This document shows, piece after piece, positions 1-5,919 of a stretch of 6,218 nt of DNA. Made by a program: the position numbers and the translations under genes. The notes under the pieces were generated by a model. That model was given only the letters and a program-made list of their open reading frames with translations, was not told where the DNA came from and did no database searches. This stretch comes from Clostridia bacterium (lineage in GTDB: Bacteria; Bacillota; Clostridia; Oscillospirales; CAG-272): NCBI GenBank assembly GCA_017397205.1, contig JAFQJX010000240.1, forward strand, positions 1-6,218, written 5' to 3'. The stretch's first letter is position 1. Each line of letters opens with the position of its first letter.

Positions 1-3000
1 CAGCTGCTTGGAGCAGCCGGCAAAGACGCAAGCATCCACCGCGCCGCTGTTCTTTGTGGGAACGTACACGGAGGTCAGGCCGTCGCAATCAGCAAAGGCA
101 TAGGCACCGATGCCGCACTCGCCCGACTGCAGCTTGACGGAGGTGATGAAATCCAGGTTGTAGAAGGCGTAGGCGCCGATGTTGTACGCCTTGCCCTTGT
201 AGCGCTCGGGAAGCACAACGGCTGCATCGCTGCCGATATAACCAATCAGCGTGGGGGTGCCGCCATCGTAGAAGAAGACGAAGTCGCCCTCAGTGAAGAC
301 CTGGTTATAGGCATCACCCAGCTTGTTGATATAAATCTCCTTGGACATGGGGTTCCAGTTGCTGCTGCCGAAGTTCTTGTTCAGACCGTTGGTGTAGGAA
401 ATCTGTCTCAGTCTGGGGCAGTTGGAAACCCACTGGGTACCGAAGGAGGTCGTTGCATCTGCCAGTTTGAGGTAGGTCAAGCTGGTGCAGTTATCAAAGC
501 AGTATGCTTCAATGGCTCTCAGCTTAGAGGCAGAAGGGGAGGTGCCGAAGTTGACGGTGTACAGAACGTCACAGTCGGCAAAGGCGCCCATCTGCAGGGT
601 GGTGACGCTGTCGCTCAGGGTCACGACTCTGAGCAGGTCGCAGTTGTAGAAGGCATAGGAGCCAACCACCTGGATGTTGCGCATTTCCACGCTGGTAAGA
701 GGCGTGTTTGCAAAGGCGTGAGAGCCAATCAGACTGCAGTTGACGGAGGAAATATTCACCTTGGTCAGACGGGAGTTCTCAAACGCACCCATACCGATGG
801 AAAGCACACCCGTGGGAATGGTCACCTCGGTAATCTCGCTGTCGTAGAAGGCGTAGCCGAGAATCTTGTAAGCCGTGCCATTCAGGGAGCTGGGCAGGGT
901 CAGAACCGTTTCGGTGCCCGTGTAGCCAACGAGGTAGGTATCGCCGTCAAGGACGATGTAGATGTAATCACCCTCCTCGCCTGCGGCAGAGGTGCCGGTG
1001 GAAACCACCTTGGCGCGCGCGGTCAGCATACCGGGGCCGTCCTCGCCCGTTGCCAGCACGAGGGAGGAGTTGTTGACAACCTCCAGCAGCTTGTCGCAGC
1101 CGCGGAAGGCGCTCTCGCCAACCGTTTCAAGCGCCGTGCCGAGCGTCACGCTGTAAAGGGATACGCACTCTGCAAAGGCGCGCTCGCCAACGGTGGAGAC
1201 GCTGTTGGTCAGCACGATGGACTTCAGTCCCTCGCAACGGTAGAAGGCGTAGTCGCCGATTTCAGTAAGGGTCGCGGGAAGCGCGATGCCCTTCAGGGAA
1301 ACGCAGCCAACGAAGGCGCCGTTGCCGATTTCCTCAATTCCGCTTGCCAACGTGACGTTTGCCAGCTTCTTTGCGTTTGCAAAGAGGTATGCGGGAAGCG
1401 CGTCTATGCCGCCGCCAACGGTGACGGTCTCGAGCCCCGTATTTGCAAAGGCATATTCACCGAGAGAGGAAACGGATGCGGGAATGGCAACCGTCTGAAG
1501 CGCAGAGCAGCCGCGGAAGGCGCCCTCGCCGATGGTGGCAACCGTCGTACCGAGATTGACGTTCTGCAGACGGGTGCACTCCTCAAACGCGCATTCGCCG
1601 ATGGCGTCAATCGTTGCCTGCGCCAGGTTGACGGTCTTGAGCGTCATGCTGGAGGCGAAGGCGTACTTGCCGATTGCGGTCACGCCCGCACTCACGTTCA
1701 CGGTTGCAATCCCCGAGTTGCCGTAGAAGGCATAGTCAGCGATGCGGTAGGTGCCGCCCTTGTAGTTGGCGGGAAGTGCCAGGGTCGCGGAGGTGCCCTC
1801 GTAGCCAACCAGGAAGTTCTGGCTTGCGGCGTCCGTCATGAACAGGAAGCCGTTCACACTATCCAGACGGAAGGAGCCCGTACCGACGGGAAAGGGCGTA
1901 TACATTGCAACGTAGCCGTTCAGGGTGCTGCCGACGGTGAGCGTCAGGCGGGTGTTGTTGTTCACAACGTCCACCAGCTTGTAGCAGCCGCGGAACGCCT
2001 CGTTACCGATGCTCGTGGAGGAGCCGATGATGACACCCGTAATGGAGGAGCAGTTTGCAAACGCGGAGGCGCCGACGTTCTTGATGCTCGTCAGGTCAAC
2101 GCGCACCAAGCTGGTGCATCCTGCAAACGCCTGCTCTCTGATCGCGGCGCCGCTCGGCAGAGCGTCAAAGGCAAAGCTCATCAGCTTGACGCAGTTCTTG
2201 AACGCTGCCTTTTCAATTTCCTCGCAGCCCTCGCCGCCCGTTACCTGAGCAAGAGAGGTACAGCCCTCAAACGCGCCCTCGCCAATGGTTTCCACCTTTT
2301 CGGGAATGGCAATCTGTACAAGAGCGGTGCAGTTCTTGAAAATGCCTGCAGGAATTGCCTCAACGTTTGCACCCAGCGTGACGGTGGTCAGCGCGGTATC
2401 GGCAAAGACACCTGCCGCCGCCTTGGAGCAGTCCTTGGCGTTGAGGTTCAGGGTGGTCAGACTCCAGCAGCCCTCAAACAGGCCCTCGCCGAGCGTCTTG
2501 ACCTTCTGACCGAGCGTTACGGTTGCGAGGTTTTCACAGCCGGCAAACGCCTTGGCGTTCAGCGTGGTGACGTTATCGGGCACGGTCACGCTCGTCAGAG
2601 TGGTATTTGCATAGAAGGCGTAGGGAGCAACCACGCCCAGCGCAGCCCCGGTGGGGGTGGTGGCGGGAAGCGTAATCTCGGTTGCCGTACCGGTATAGCC
2701 AACCAGACGGTCGCCGAGGAACACGAAGTCGCCCTCGTTTTTGACCTTGGTAGCACCGCTGTGCACCTCGGTCGCATATTTTGCAACGCCGCCGAAGGAG
2801 GAGCTTCCTGCGGAGACGGATGCGCTCGTAATGACCTCCATCAGCTTCTCACAGCCCGCGAAGGCGTCAGACGCAACTCCGCTGGCGGAAACGGTAGAGG
2901 GGAGCGTAACGCTGAGCAGAGAGTAACAGCCGCTGAATGCGCCCGCACCGATTTCGGTCAGCCCCTCGTTGAGCTGTACCTCCCACAGACGGAAGCAGCC

Positions 3001-3477
3001 CGCAAAGGCGCCCTCCTCCAGGGTGGTCACGGTAGAGGGAAGCACCAGGCGGCGCAGGTTGGTGCAGTTTCTGAACGCGCCCTTGCCAATCTCAAGCGTG
3101 GCAGAGCCAAGCTGTACCCAGACAATCTTCTTCATTCCGGAGAAAGCGGCGTCGGCAATCGTAATAATGCCGTCTGCAATCTCAACACCCGTAATCTGGT
3201 CGGCGTATTCCTTCCAGGGGGCGGTCGTTCCGTATGCGGAGTGATTGTACATCGCGCCGTTTTCGGGAGAGCCCGTCAGGGTGAGTCGGCCGTCGCCGTA
3301 CACGGTCCAGGTAACGTTGTTCCCTGCATCGCCGCTGGCAACAACGGACGAATCCGAGCCGGTGGGCGTTGCGTTTGTGCCGTCCTTATCTCCGCACGCC
3401 GCAAAAATCATGCAGCTGCAAACCAGGAGCGCGACAAGCACAAGCGACAGAAGTCCTTTTTTGAAAGTGTGTGTCAT
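1..3477 (-). CDS. BspA-type leucine-rich-repeat surface lipoprotein (partial, 3' end outside window)
   Basis: Minus-strand frame open from an ATG at 3477-3475 to the window edge: 1159 codons, no stop seen. The start is fixed by GGAGGA four bases upstream. Residues 1-28 form a lipoprotein signal: MTHTFKK, a hydrophobic core (about 8-26), then FAAC with Cys28 as the probable lipidated residue; Phe at -3 of the lipobox is slightly unusual. A polar linker (29-52) follows, then a cap with VTWTVYGDGRLTLTG and APW (about 53-105), seen N-terminal to LRRs in many clostridial secreted proteins. The rest is about 35 LRR_5/BspA repeats of roughly 23 residues, with the core pattern IgxxAFxxCxxLxxVxLP. Four non-LRR modules of the type GDFVF...LVGYTG...LP interrupt them at residues 249, 542, 836 and 1064. 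The family is cell-surface and linked to adhesion or protein binding; the ligand here is unknown. It has its own promoter and is divergent from the spoVM-like gene. The class is near certain, the function inferred only by family. Confidence 0.93.
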   Translation of the reverse strand, partial: MTHTFKKGLLSLVLVALLVCSCMIFAACGDKDGTNATPTGSDSSVVASGDAGNNVTWTVYGDGRLTLTGSPENGAMYNHSAYGTTAPWKEYADQITGVEIADGIITIADAAFSGMKKIVWVQLGSATLEIGKGAFRNCTNLRRLVLPSTVTTLEEGAFAGCFRLWEVQLNEGLTEIGAGAFSGCYSLLSVTLPSTVSASGVASDAFAGCEKLMEVITSASVSAGSSSFGGVAKYATEVHSGATKVKNEGDFVFLGDRLVGYTGTATEITLPATTPTGAALGVVAPYAFYANTTLTSVTVPDNVTTLNAKAFAGCENLATVTLGQKVKTLGEGLFEGCWSLTTLNLNAKDCSKAAAGVFADTALTTVTLGANVEAIPAGIFKNCTALVQIAIPEKVETIGEGAFEGCTSLAQVTGGEGCEEIEKAAFKNCVKLMSFAFDALPSGAAIREQAFAGCTSLVRVDLTSIKNVGASAFANCSSITGVIIGSSTSIGNEAFRGCYKLVDVVNNNTRLTLTVGSTLNGYVAMYTPFPVGTGSFRLDSVNGFLFMTDAASQNFLVGYEGTSATLALPANYKGGTYRIADYAFYGNSGIATVNVSAGVTAIGKYAFASSMTLKTVNLAQATIDAIGECAFEECTRLQNVNLGTTVATIGEGAFRGCSALQTVAIPASVSSLGEYAFANTGLETVTVGGGIDALPAYLFANAKKLANVTLASGIEEIGNGAFVGCVSLKGIALPATLTEIGDYAFYRCEGLKSIVLTNSVSTVGERAFAECVSLYSVTLGTALETVGESAFRGCDKLLEVVNNSSLVLATGEDGPGMLTARAKVVSTGTSAAGEEGDYIYIVLDGDTYLVGYTGTETVLTLPSSLNGTAYKILGYAFYDSEITEVTIPTGVLSIGMGAFENSRLTKVNISSVNCSLIGSHAFANTPLTSVEMRNIQVVGSYAFYNCDLLRVVTLSDSVTTLQMGAFADCDVLYTVNFGTSPSASKLRAIEAYCFDNCTSLTYLKLADATTSFGTQWVSNCPRLRQISYTNGLNKNFGSSNWNPMSKEIYINKLGDAYNQVFTEGDFVFFYDGGTPTLIGYIGSDAAVVLPERYKGKAYNIGAYAFYNLDFITSVKLQSGECGIGAYAFADCDGLTSVYVPTKNSGAVDACVFAGCSKQL
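289..2733 (-). repeat. Higher-order LRR block repeats (10, 10 and 7 LRRs, each opened by a GDFVF/LVGYTG module)
   Basis: Within the lipoprotein gene a non-LRR module recurs: GDFVFL..LVGYTG (residue 249), NGFLFM..FLVGYEG (542), GDYIYI..YLVGYTG (836) and GDFVFF..LIGYIG (1064). Each is followed by an LP strand and then an AFY-type LRR (PYAFY, DYAFY, GYAFY, AYAFY). Two of the modules are preceded by VVNN. The spacings are 293, 294 and 228 residues. Counting AF-type repeats between modules gives 10, 10 and 7, which accounts for the spacings. Before the first module there are five LRRs; after the fourth, three are visible before the window ends. The nucleotide blocks are 1855-2733, 973-1854 and 289-972. 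This suggests internal duplication of a whole cassette followed by loss of about three LRRs from the third. Confidence 0.75.
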
Positions 3478-3481
3478 ATGT

Positions 3482-3487
3482 TCCTCC
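3482..3487 (-). promoter_or_regulatory. Ribosome binding site of the LRR lipoprotein gene
   Basis: The minus strand reads GGAGGAACATATG, a near-ideal Shine-Dalgarno GGAGGA four bases before the ATG. It fixes the start of the lipoprotein, which the signal peptide also supports. Confidence 0.9.
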
Positions 3488-3497
3488 AATTTTAGGG

Positions 3498-3517
3498 GCG
3501 CCCGCACGTACGGGCGC
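3498..3517 (-). promoter_or_regulatory. GC-rich hairpin in the 5' leader of the LRR lipoprotein mRNA
   Basis: Minus strand GCGCCCG-TACGTG-CGGGCGC: a perfect 7-bp, all-GC stem with a 6-base loop. It lies between the predicted transcription start (about 3533) and the Shine-Dalgarno site, ending about 10 bases upstream of it. No T-tract follows in either direction, so it is not a standard terminator. It could stabilise the mRNA 5' end or affect ribosome access. The structure is seen in the sequence; the role is inference. Confidence 0.5.
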
Positions 3518-3539
3518 ATTAACCTATATTAGCCATAAA

Positions 3540-3568
3540 ATTATATCTTATTTAGATTGTCTTTGCAA
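3540..3568 (-). promoter_or_regulatory. Sigma-A-type promoter of the LRR lipoprotein gene
   Basis: On the minus strand, -35 TTGCAA (3563-3568) and -10 TATAAT (3540-3545) are separated by exactly 17 bases. The -10 is a perfect consensus; the -35 matches TTGACA at 4 of 6. The predicted start near 3533 leaves a leader of about 55 bases holding the 3498-3517 hairpin and the ribosome binding site. Confidence 0.8.
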
Positions 3569-3647
3569 GTACCGCGGAAGAATTTCGGTCAACTACACAT
3601 AATTTGCCCCTCCGCTTTGTGCGGTTTGCACCCCTTATGGGGTGATT
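3569..3647. other. Spacer between divergent promoters with two small inverted repeats
   Basis: No coding frame is supported here. Two short inverted repeats are visible: CCGC-TTTGT-GCGG (3612-3624) and CACCCC-TTAT-GGGGTG (3629-3644). They lie upstream of the lipoprotein promoter and just upstream of the candidate plus-strand promoter, where an operator could sit, but both are short and may be chance. Confidence 0.3.
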
Positions 3648-3678
3648 TTGCAACATTTTTACCCCTGCCGCATAAAAT
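3648..3678 (+). promoter_or_regulatory. Candidate promoter of the spoVM-like gene (sigma-A-like or sigma-E-like)
   Basis: Two overlapping readings exist. As sigma-A: TTGCAA (3648-3653), 17 bases, CATAAA (3671-3676), 4 of 6 matches in each box. As sigma-E: a -10 CATAAAAT (3671-3678), one base from the CATACAAT-type consensus, with a poor -35 (GCAACATT, 3650-3657) 13 bases upstream. Bacillus spoVM is expressed in the mother cell under sigma-E, which favours the second reading, but sequence alone does not decide. The start would be near 3684, leaving a leader of about 40 bases. Confidence 0.45.
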
Positions 3679-3683
3679 GAGCG

Positions 3684-3699
3684 TGGGGACACAGCCCCA
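3684..3699 (+). other. Small hairpin in the spoVM-like leader
   Basis: TGGGG-ACACAG-CCCCA forms a 5-bp stem with a 6-base loop at or just after the predicted transcription start, ending 16 bases before the Shine-Dalgarno site. It may protect the 5' end of a very short mRNA. Role not demonstrated. Confidence 0.3.
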
Positions 3700-3715
3700 A
3701 ATACCTGTATCTCTC

Positions 3716-3720
3716 GGGAG
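3716..3720 (+). promoter_or_regulatory. Ribosome binding site of the spoVM-like gene
   Basis: GGGAG (GGAG core at 3717-3720) lies five bases before the ATG at 3726. It supports translation of an ORF that length alone would not justify. Confidence 0.65.
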
Positions 3721-3725
3721 TGCTT

Positions 3726-3812
3726 ATGAAAATCGTTGTCGTACACCCTCCGCGCCTGTTGCGCCCCCTGCTGCGCCGCGTGTTTCGCGTGGGGCGCCGG
3801 GATAAGGTCTGA
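3726..3812 (+). CDS. spoVM: Stage V sporulation protein M-like peptide (28 aa)
   Basis: The ORF ATG(3726) to TGA(3810-3812) encodes 28 residues beginning MKIVVVHPPRLLRPLLRR. It aligns without gaps to Bacillus SpoVM as remembered (MKFYTIKLPKFLGGIVRAML...): Met1-Lys2, hydrophobic residues at 3-6, Pro9, a basic residue at 10, Leu12, aliphatics at 15-16, Arg17, hydrophobics at 19-20, and a basic tail (R24, R25, K27). In B. subtilis SpoVM is an amphipathic helix that binds the convex forespore membrane and anchors SpoIVA for coat assembly and cortex formation; Pro9 matters for localisation. The peptide here is strongly basic (eight Arg, two Lys) and amphipathic. Support: GGAG at five bases' spacing, a candidate sigma-E-like promoter, and a strong hairpin three bases after the stop. 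Unusual points are Pro8-Pro9 in tandem and Pro14 where Bacillus has Gly. It is divergent from the LRR gene and convergent with mnmG. The alternative is a chance ORF, which I think unlikely. Confidence 0.8.
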   Translation: MKIVVVHPPRLLRPLLRRVFRVGRRDKV

Positions 3813-3815
3813 TGG

Positions 3816-3838
3816 GAGGCGCCGCTTTGCGGCGCCTC
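3816..3838 (+). terminator. Hairpin downstream of the spoVM-like gene
   Basis: GAGGCGCCGC-TTT-GCGGCGCCTC is a perfect 10-bp GC-rich stem with a 3-base loop, starting three bases after the spoVM-like stop. The next plus-strand bases are A-rich (AAAAGAAAAAA), not T-rich, so it is not a classical intrinsic terminator by itself. It probably protects the mRNA 3' end or acts with the next hairpin (3850-3879), which is followed on the plus strand by a weakly T-rich stretch. Confidence 0.55.
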
Positions 3839-3879
3839 AAAAGAAAAAACAGCCCACTCTCGGCGTCGGGATTGGGCTG
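3839..3879 (-). terminator. Rho-independent terminator of mnmG
   Basis: On the minus strand, CAGCCCA (3879-3873), a 16-base loop and TGGGCTG (3856-3850) form a 7-bp stem, followed at once by TTTTTTCTTTT (3849-3839). It begins 20 bases after the mnmG stop. This is a classical intrinsic terminator, and it insulates the convergent spoVM-like gene and the downstream LRR gene from mnmG transcription. Confidence 0.88.
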
Positions 3880-3899
3880 CTCTATTTCTGTCACGGGGG

Positions 3900-5777
3900 T
3901 CATTCGCGCCCCAGGTAAATCAGCAGCACACCGATATCTGCCGGGCTGACGCCGCTGATGCGGGATGCCTGTCCCACGGTGGCGGGGCGCATGGCGTGCA
4001 GCTTTTGCGCCGCCTCAATGCGCAGTCCTCGGATGCCAAGATAATCAATGCCGTCGGGCAGGCGCAGGTCCTCAAGGCGCGCGCGGCGCTCTACCTCCTG
4101 CTCCTCCCGCTTGATATAGCCGTCGTACTTAATGGTAATCTCCGCCGTCAGCGCCACGCGCGGGGAAAGCGTCGGGCGGTCGGGGTCAACGGGGGCAAGC
4201 GCCCCGTAGCTCACCTCGGGGCGGCGCAGCAGGTCCGCCATGCGGACCCCCACCTGAATGGGAGAGGTGCCGAGGGACAGGAGCAGGGCGTTGACCTCCT
4301 CGGTGGGGTGGACGGTGGTCGCCTCCAGGCGGCGCACCTCCTCCTCGGTTTGCTCGCGTCGACGCAAAAAGCGTGCATAGCGCTCCTCGGTGACAAGCCC
4401 CACGCGATGCCCGATTTCCGTCAGGCGCAGGTCGGCGTTGTCCTGGCGAAGCAAAAGACGCCACTCACAGCGCGAGGTCATCATGCGGTAGGGCTCGTTC
4501 GTGCCCTTGGTCACCAGATCGTCAATCAGCGTGCCGATATAGGAGGACGAGCGCGGCAATATCAGCGGCTCCTCCTTGATGCAGGCAAGGTGCGCGTTGA
4601 TGCCTGCGACAAGCCCCTGTGCCGCCGCCTCCTCGTAGCCCGAGGTGCCGTTGAACTGCCCTGCGCCGTACAGTCCTCGGACGCGCTTGAACTCCAGCGT
4701 GGGCAAAAGCTCCGTGGGGTCCACGCAATCGTATTCAATGGCATACGCATAGCGCATAATCTCTGCCCGCTCAAAGCCGTGAAGGGAGTGAATCATTTCC
4801 TCCTGCACGTCGGTGGGCAAAGAGGTGGAAAATCCCTGCAGGTACAGCTCCTCCGTATCCTTGCCGCACGGCTCCACGAACAGCTGATGCCGCTCCTTGT
4901 CCGCAAAGCGGACGAGCTTATCCTCAATGGACGGGCAGTAGCGCGGACCCGTGCCGTGAATTTTGCCCGAATACAGGGCGCTGCGGCCAATGTTGTCAAG
5001 AATGACCTTGTGCGTTTTGGGGTTGGTATAGACGATATAGCAGGGGAGCTGCTCCCGCGCGGCAAAGGCGACGGGGTCGGTATCGGCAGAAAACGGTACG
5101 GCAGGAACGTCCCCCTGCTGCTCCTCCAGGCGGGAGAGGTCCACCGAGCGGCGGTGCACCCGTGCGGGGGTGCCCGTTTTGAAGCGGCGCAGGGAAATGC
5201 CGAGCGAGGCAAGCTGCTCCGTCAGCCCCTTTGCAGGCAGCATTCCGTCGGGACCCGCTTCGTGAGCGTTGTCCCCCACGAACACGGTGGCGTTTAAGAA
5301 GGTGCCCGCGCAAATGATAACGGCGTCACAGTGCCACACCTCGCCGAGGTGTGTTTTCACGCCCGTGACGTGTCGCATGCCCTCGCGCTCCTCCGTCAGC
5401 ACCTCCACCACCATGGATTGCACGAGGCGGAGCCGTGGCGTTCTTTCCAGAACGCCCTTCATATAGTGGCGGTAGGCGGCGCGGTCCGCCTGAATGCGGC
5501 GGGAATGCACGGCGAAGCCGCGCCCCGCGTTCAGGGTACGGGATTGCAGGGTGACGGCATCCGCCCCTCTGCCCATTTCTCCGCCGAGGGCGTCAATCTC
5601 GTAAACGAGGTGCCCCTTGCCCGTGCCACCGATGGAGGGGTTGCAGGGCATATTGCCAACGGCATCCAGCTGAATGGTGAAAAGGACGGTGTCGTGCCCC
5701 GTCCTCGCGCAGGCAAGGGCGGCCTCCACCCCTGCGTGTCCTGCTCCTACCACAATGATTTCTGCTCTTTTCTCCAT
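3900..5777 (-). CDS. mnmG: tRNA uridine-5-carboxymethylaminomethyl(34) synthesis enzyme MnmG (GidA)
   Basis: A 625-residue protein, the usual length (E. coli about 629). With MnmE it makes the cmnm5 modification at wobble uridine 34 of certain tRNAs, using FAD, NADH and methylene-tetrahydrofolate, in the cytoplasm. Visible features in order: the FAD Rossmann motif GAGHAG (11-16); the conserved loop CNPSIGGTGKGH (45-56), whose Cys45 matches a conserved family cysteine; the GidA signature GPRYCPSIEDKLVRF (277-291) with Cys281, the other key cysteine; the second GidA signature AGQFNGTSGYEEAAAQG (372-388); and a C-terminal helical region with IKYDGYIKREEQ and RPATVGQASRISGVSP, the MnmE-binding domain. 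The start is ATG 5777. A frame extension to GTG 5840 would begin inside the -35 box, so it is rejected. The gene appears monocistronic: own promoter, own terminator, and a terminator just upstream. No mnmE or rsmG, frequent neighbours, is seen in the window. It looks intact. Confidence 0.98.
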   Translation of the reverse strand: MEKRAEIIVVGAGHAGVEAALACARTGHDTVLFTIQLDAVGNMPCNPSIGGTGKGHLVYEIDALGGEMGRGADAVTLQSRTLNAGRGFAVHSRRIQADRAAYRHYMKGVLERTPRLRLVQSMVVEVLTEEREGMRHVTGVKTHLGEVWHCDAVIICAGTFLNATVFVGDNAHEAGPDGMLPAKGLTEQLASLGISLRRFKTGTPARVHRRSVDLSRLEEQQGDVPAVPFSADTDPVAFAAREQLPCYIVYTNPKTHKVILDNIGRSALYSGKIHGTGPRYCPSIEDKLVRFADKERHQLFVEPCGKDTEELYLQGFSTSLPTDVQEEMIHSLHGFERAEIMRYAYAIEYDCVDPTELLPTLEFKRVRGLYGAGQFNGTSGYEEAAAQGLVAGINAHLACIKEEPLILPRSSSYIGTLIDDLVTKGTNEPYRMMTSRCEWRLLLRQDNADLRLTEIGHRVGLVTEERYARFLRRREQTEEEVRRLEATTVHPTEEVNALLLSLGTSPIQVGVRMADLLRRPEVSYGALAPVDPDRPTLSPRVALTAEITIKYDGYIKREEQEVERRARLEDLRLPDGIDYLGIRGLRIEAAQKLHAMRPATVGQASRISGVSPADIGVLLIYLGRE

Positions 5778-5784
5778 CGGCTTG

Positions 5785-5794
5785 CCCTTCCCCT
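5785..5794 (-). promoter_or_regulatory. Ribosome binding site of mnmG (weak)
   Basis: The minus strand reads AGGGGAAGGG seven bases before the ATG at 5777. It is purine-rich but not a perfect GGAGG. It supports the ATG at 5777 over the in-frame GTG at 5840. Confidence 0.55.
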
Positions 5795-5807
5795 TTTGTC
5801 GCCTAAC

Positions 5808-5836
5808 AGTATAGCATACTCCCCCGCCCATTGCAA
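5808..5836 (-). promoter_or_regulatory. Sigma-A-type promoter of mnmG
   Basis: On the minus strand, -35 TTGCAA (5831-5836), a 17-base spacer and -10 TATACT (5808-5813). TGC just before the -10 gives an extended -10 (TGn). The transcript would start near 5801, with a leader of about 24 bases. The promoter lies about 30 bases past the T-tract of the upstream terminator, so mnmG starts a new transcript. Confidence 0.82.
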
Positions 5837-5867
5837 GCACCGCGCCACAACTCGCCCCGCCGCAAGG

Positions 5868-5913
5868 AAAAACGGAGCATCTGCCGATTTTTGACAGATG
5901 CTCCCTGCTTTTT
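5868..5913. terminator. Bidirectional Rho-independent terminator
   Basis: GGAGCATCTG (5874-5883), an 11-base loop and CAGATGCTCC (5895-5904) form a perfect 10-bp stem. On the minus strand it is followed by GTTTTT (5873-5868); on the plus strand by CTGCTTTTT (5905-5913). In the minus direction it starts 15 bases after the TAA of the interrupted ORF at 5920-6216, and so ends that transcript before the mnmG promoter. Confidence 0.85.
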
Positions 5914-5919
5914 ATACTA

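Noticed and set aside
1..3477. Repeats considered as a CRISPR array or mobile-element repeats
   Set aside because: The repeated GCGAAGGCG-like words are codons of the recurring AF motif in the LRRs. They vary in sequence and stay in frame with no spacer pattern.
718..3495. Very long plus-strand open frame (925 codons)
   Set aside because: It is the antisense of the LRR lipoprotein gene. The minus strand has a signal peptide, a ribosome binding site, a promoter and clear LRRs, while the plus-strand translation resembles no known fold. Repeated codon use in the LRR gene keeps the opposite frame free of stops.
3629..3660. Hairpin CACCCC-TTAT-GGGGTG followed by T-rich sequence, as a plus-strand terminator
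   Set aside because: No plus-strand gene precedes it, the stem is only 6 bp, and the T-rich part is interrupted.
3557..3918. Overlapping plus-strand ORFs of 82 and 60 codons and a minus-strand ORF of 64 codons in the intergenic region
   Set aside because: They run across the promoters, hairpins and the spoVM-like gene in other frames, and none shows a ribosome binding site or a recognisable pattern.
3996..5297. Plus-strand open frame of 433 codons
   Set aside because: It is antisense to mnmG, whose family signatures are unmistakable. GC-rich coding sequence often leaves such shadow frames.
5778..5840. 21-residue N-terminal extension of MnmG from a GTG at 5840
   Set aside because: The GTG overlaps the -35 region and lies upstream of the predicted transcript start. 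Family proteins begin close to the GxGxxG motif, as with ATG 5777.
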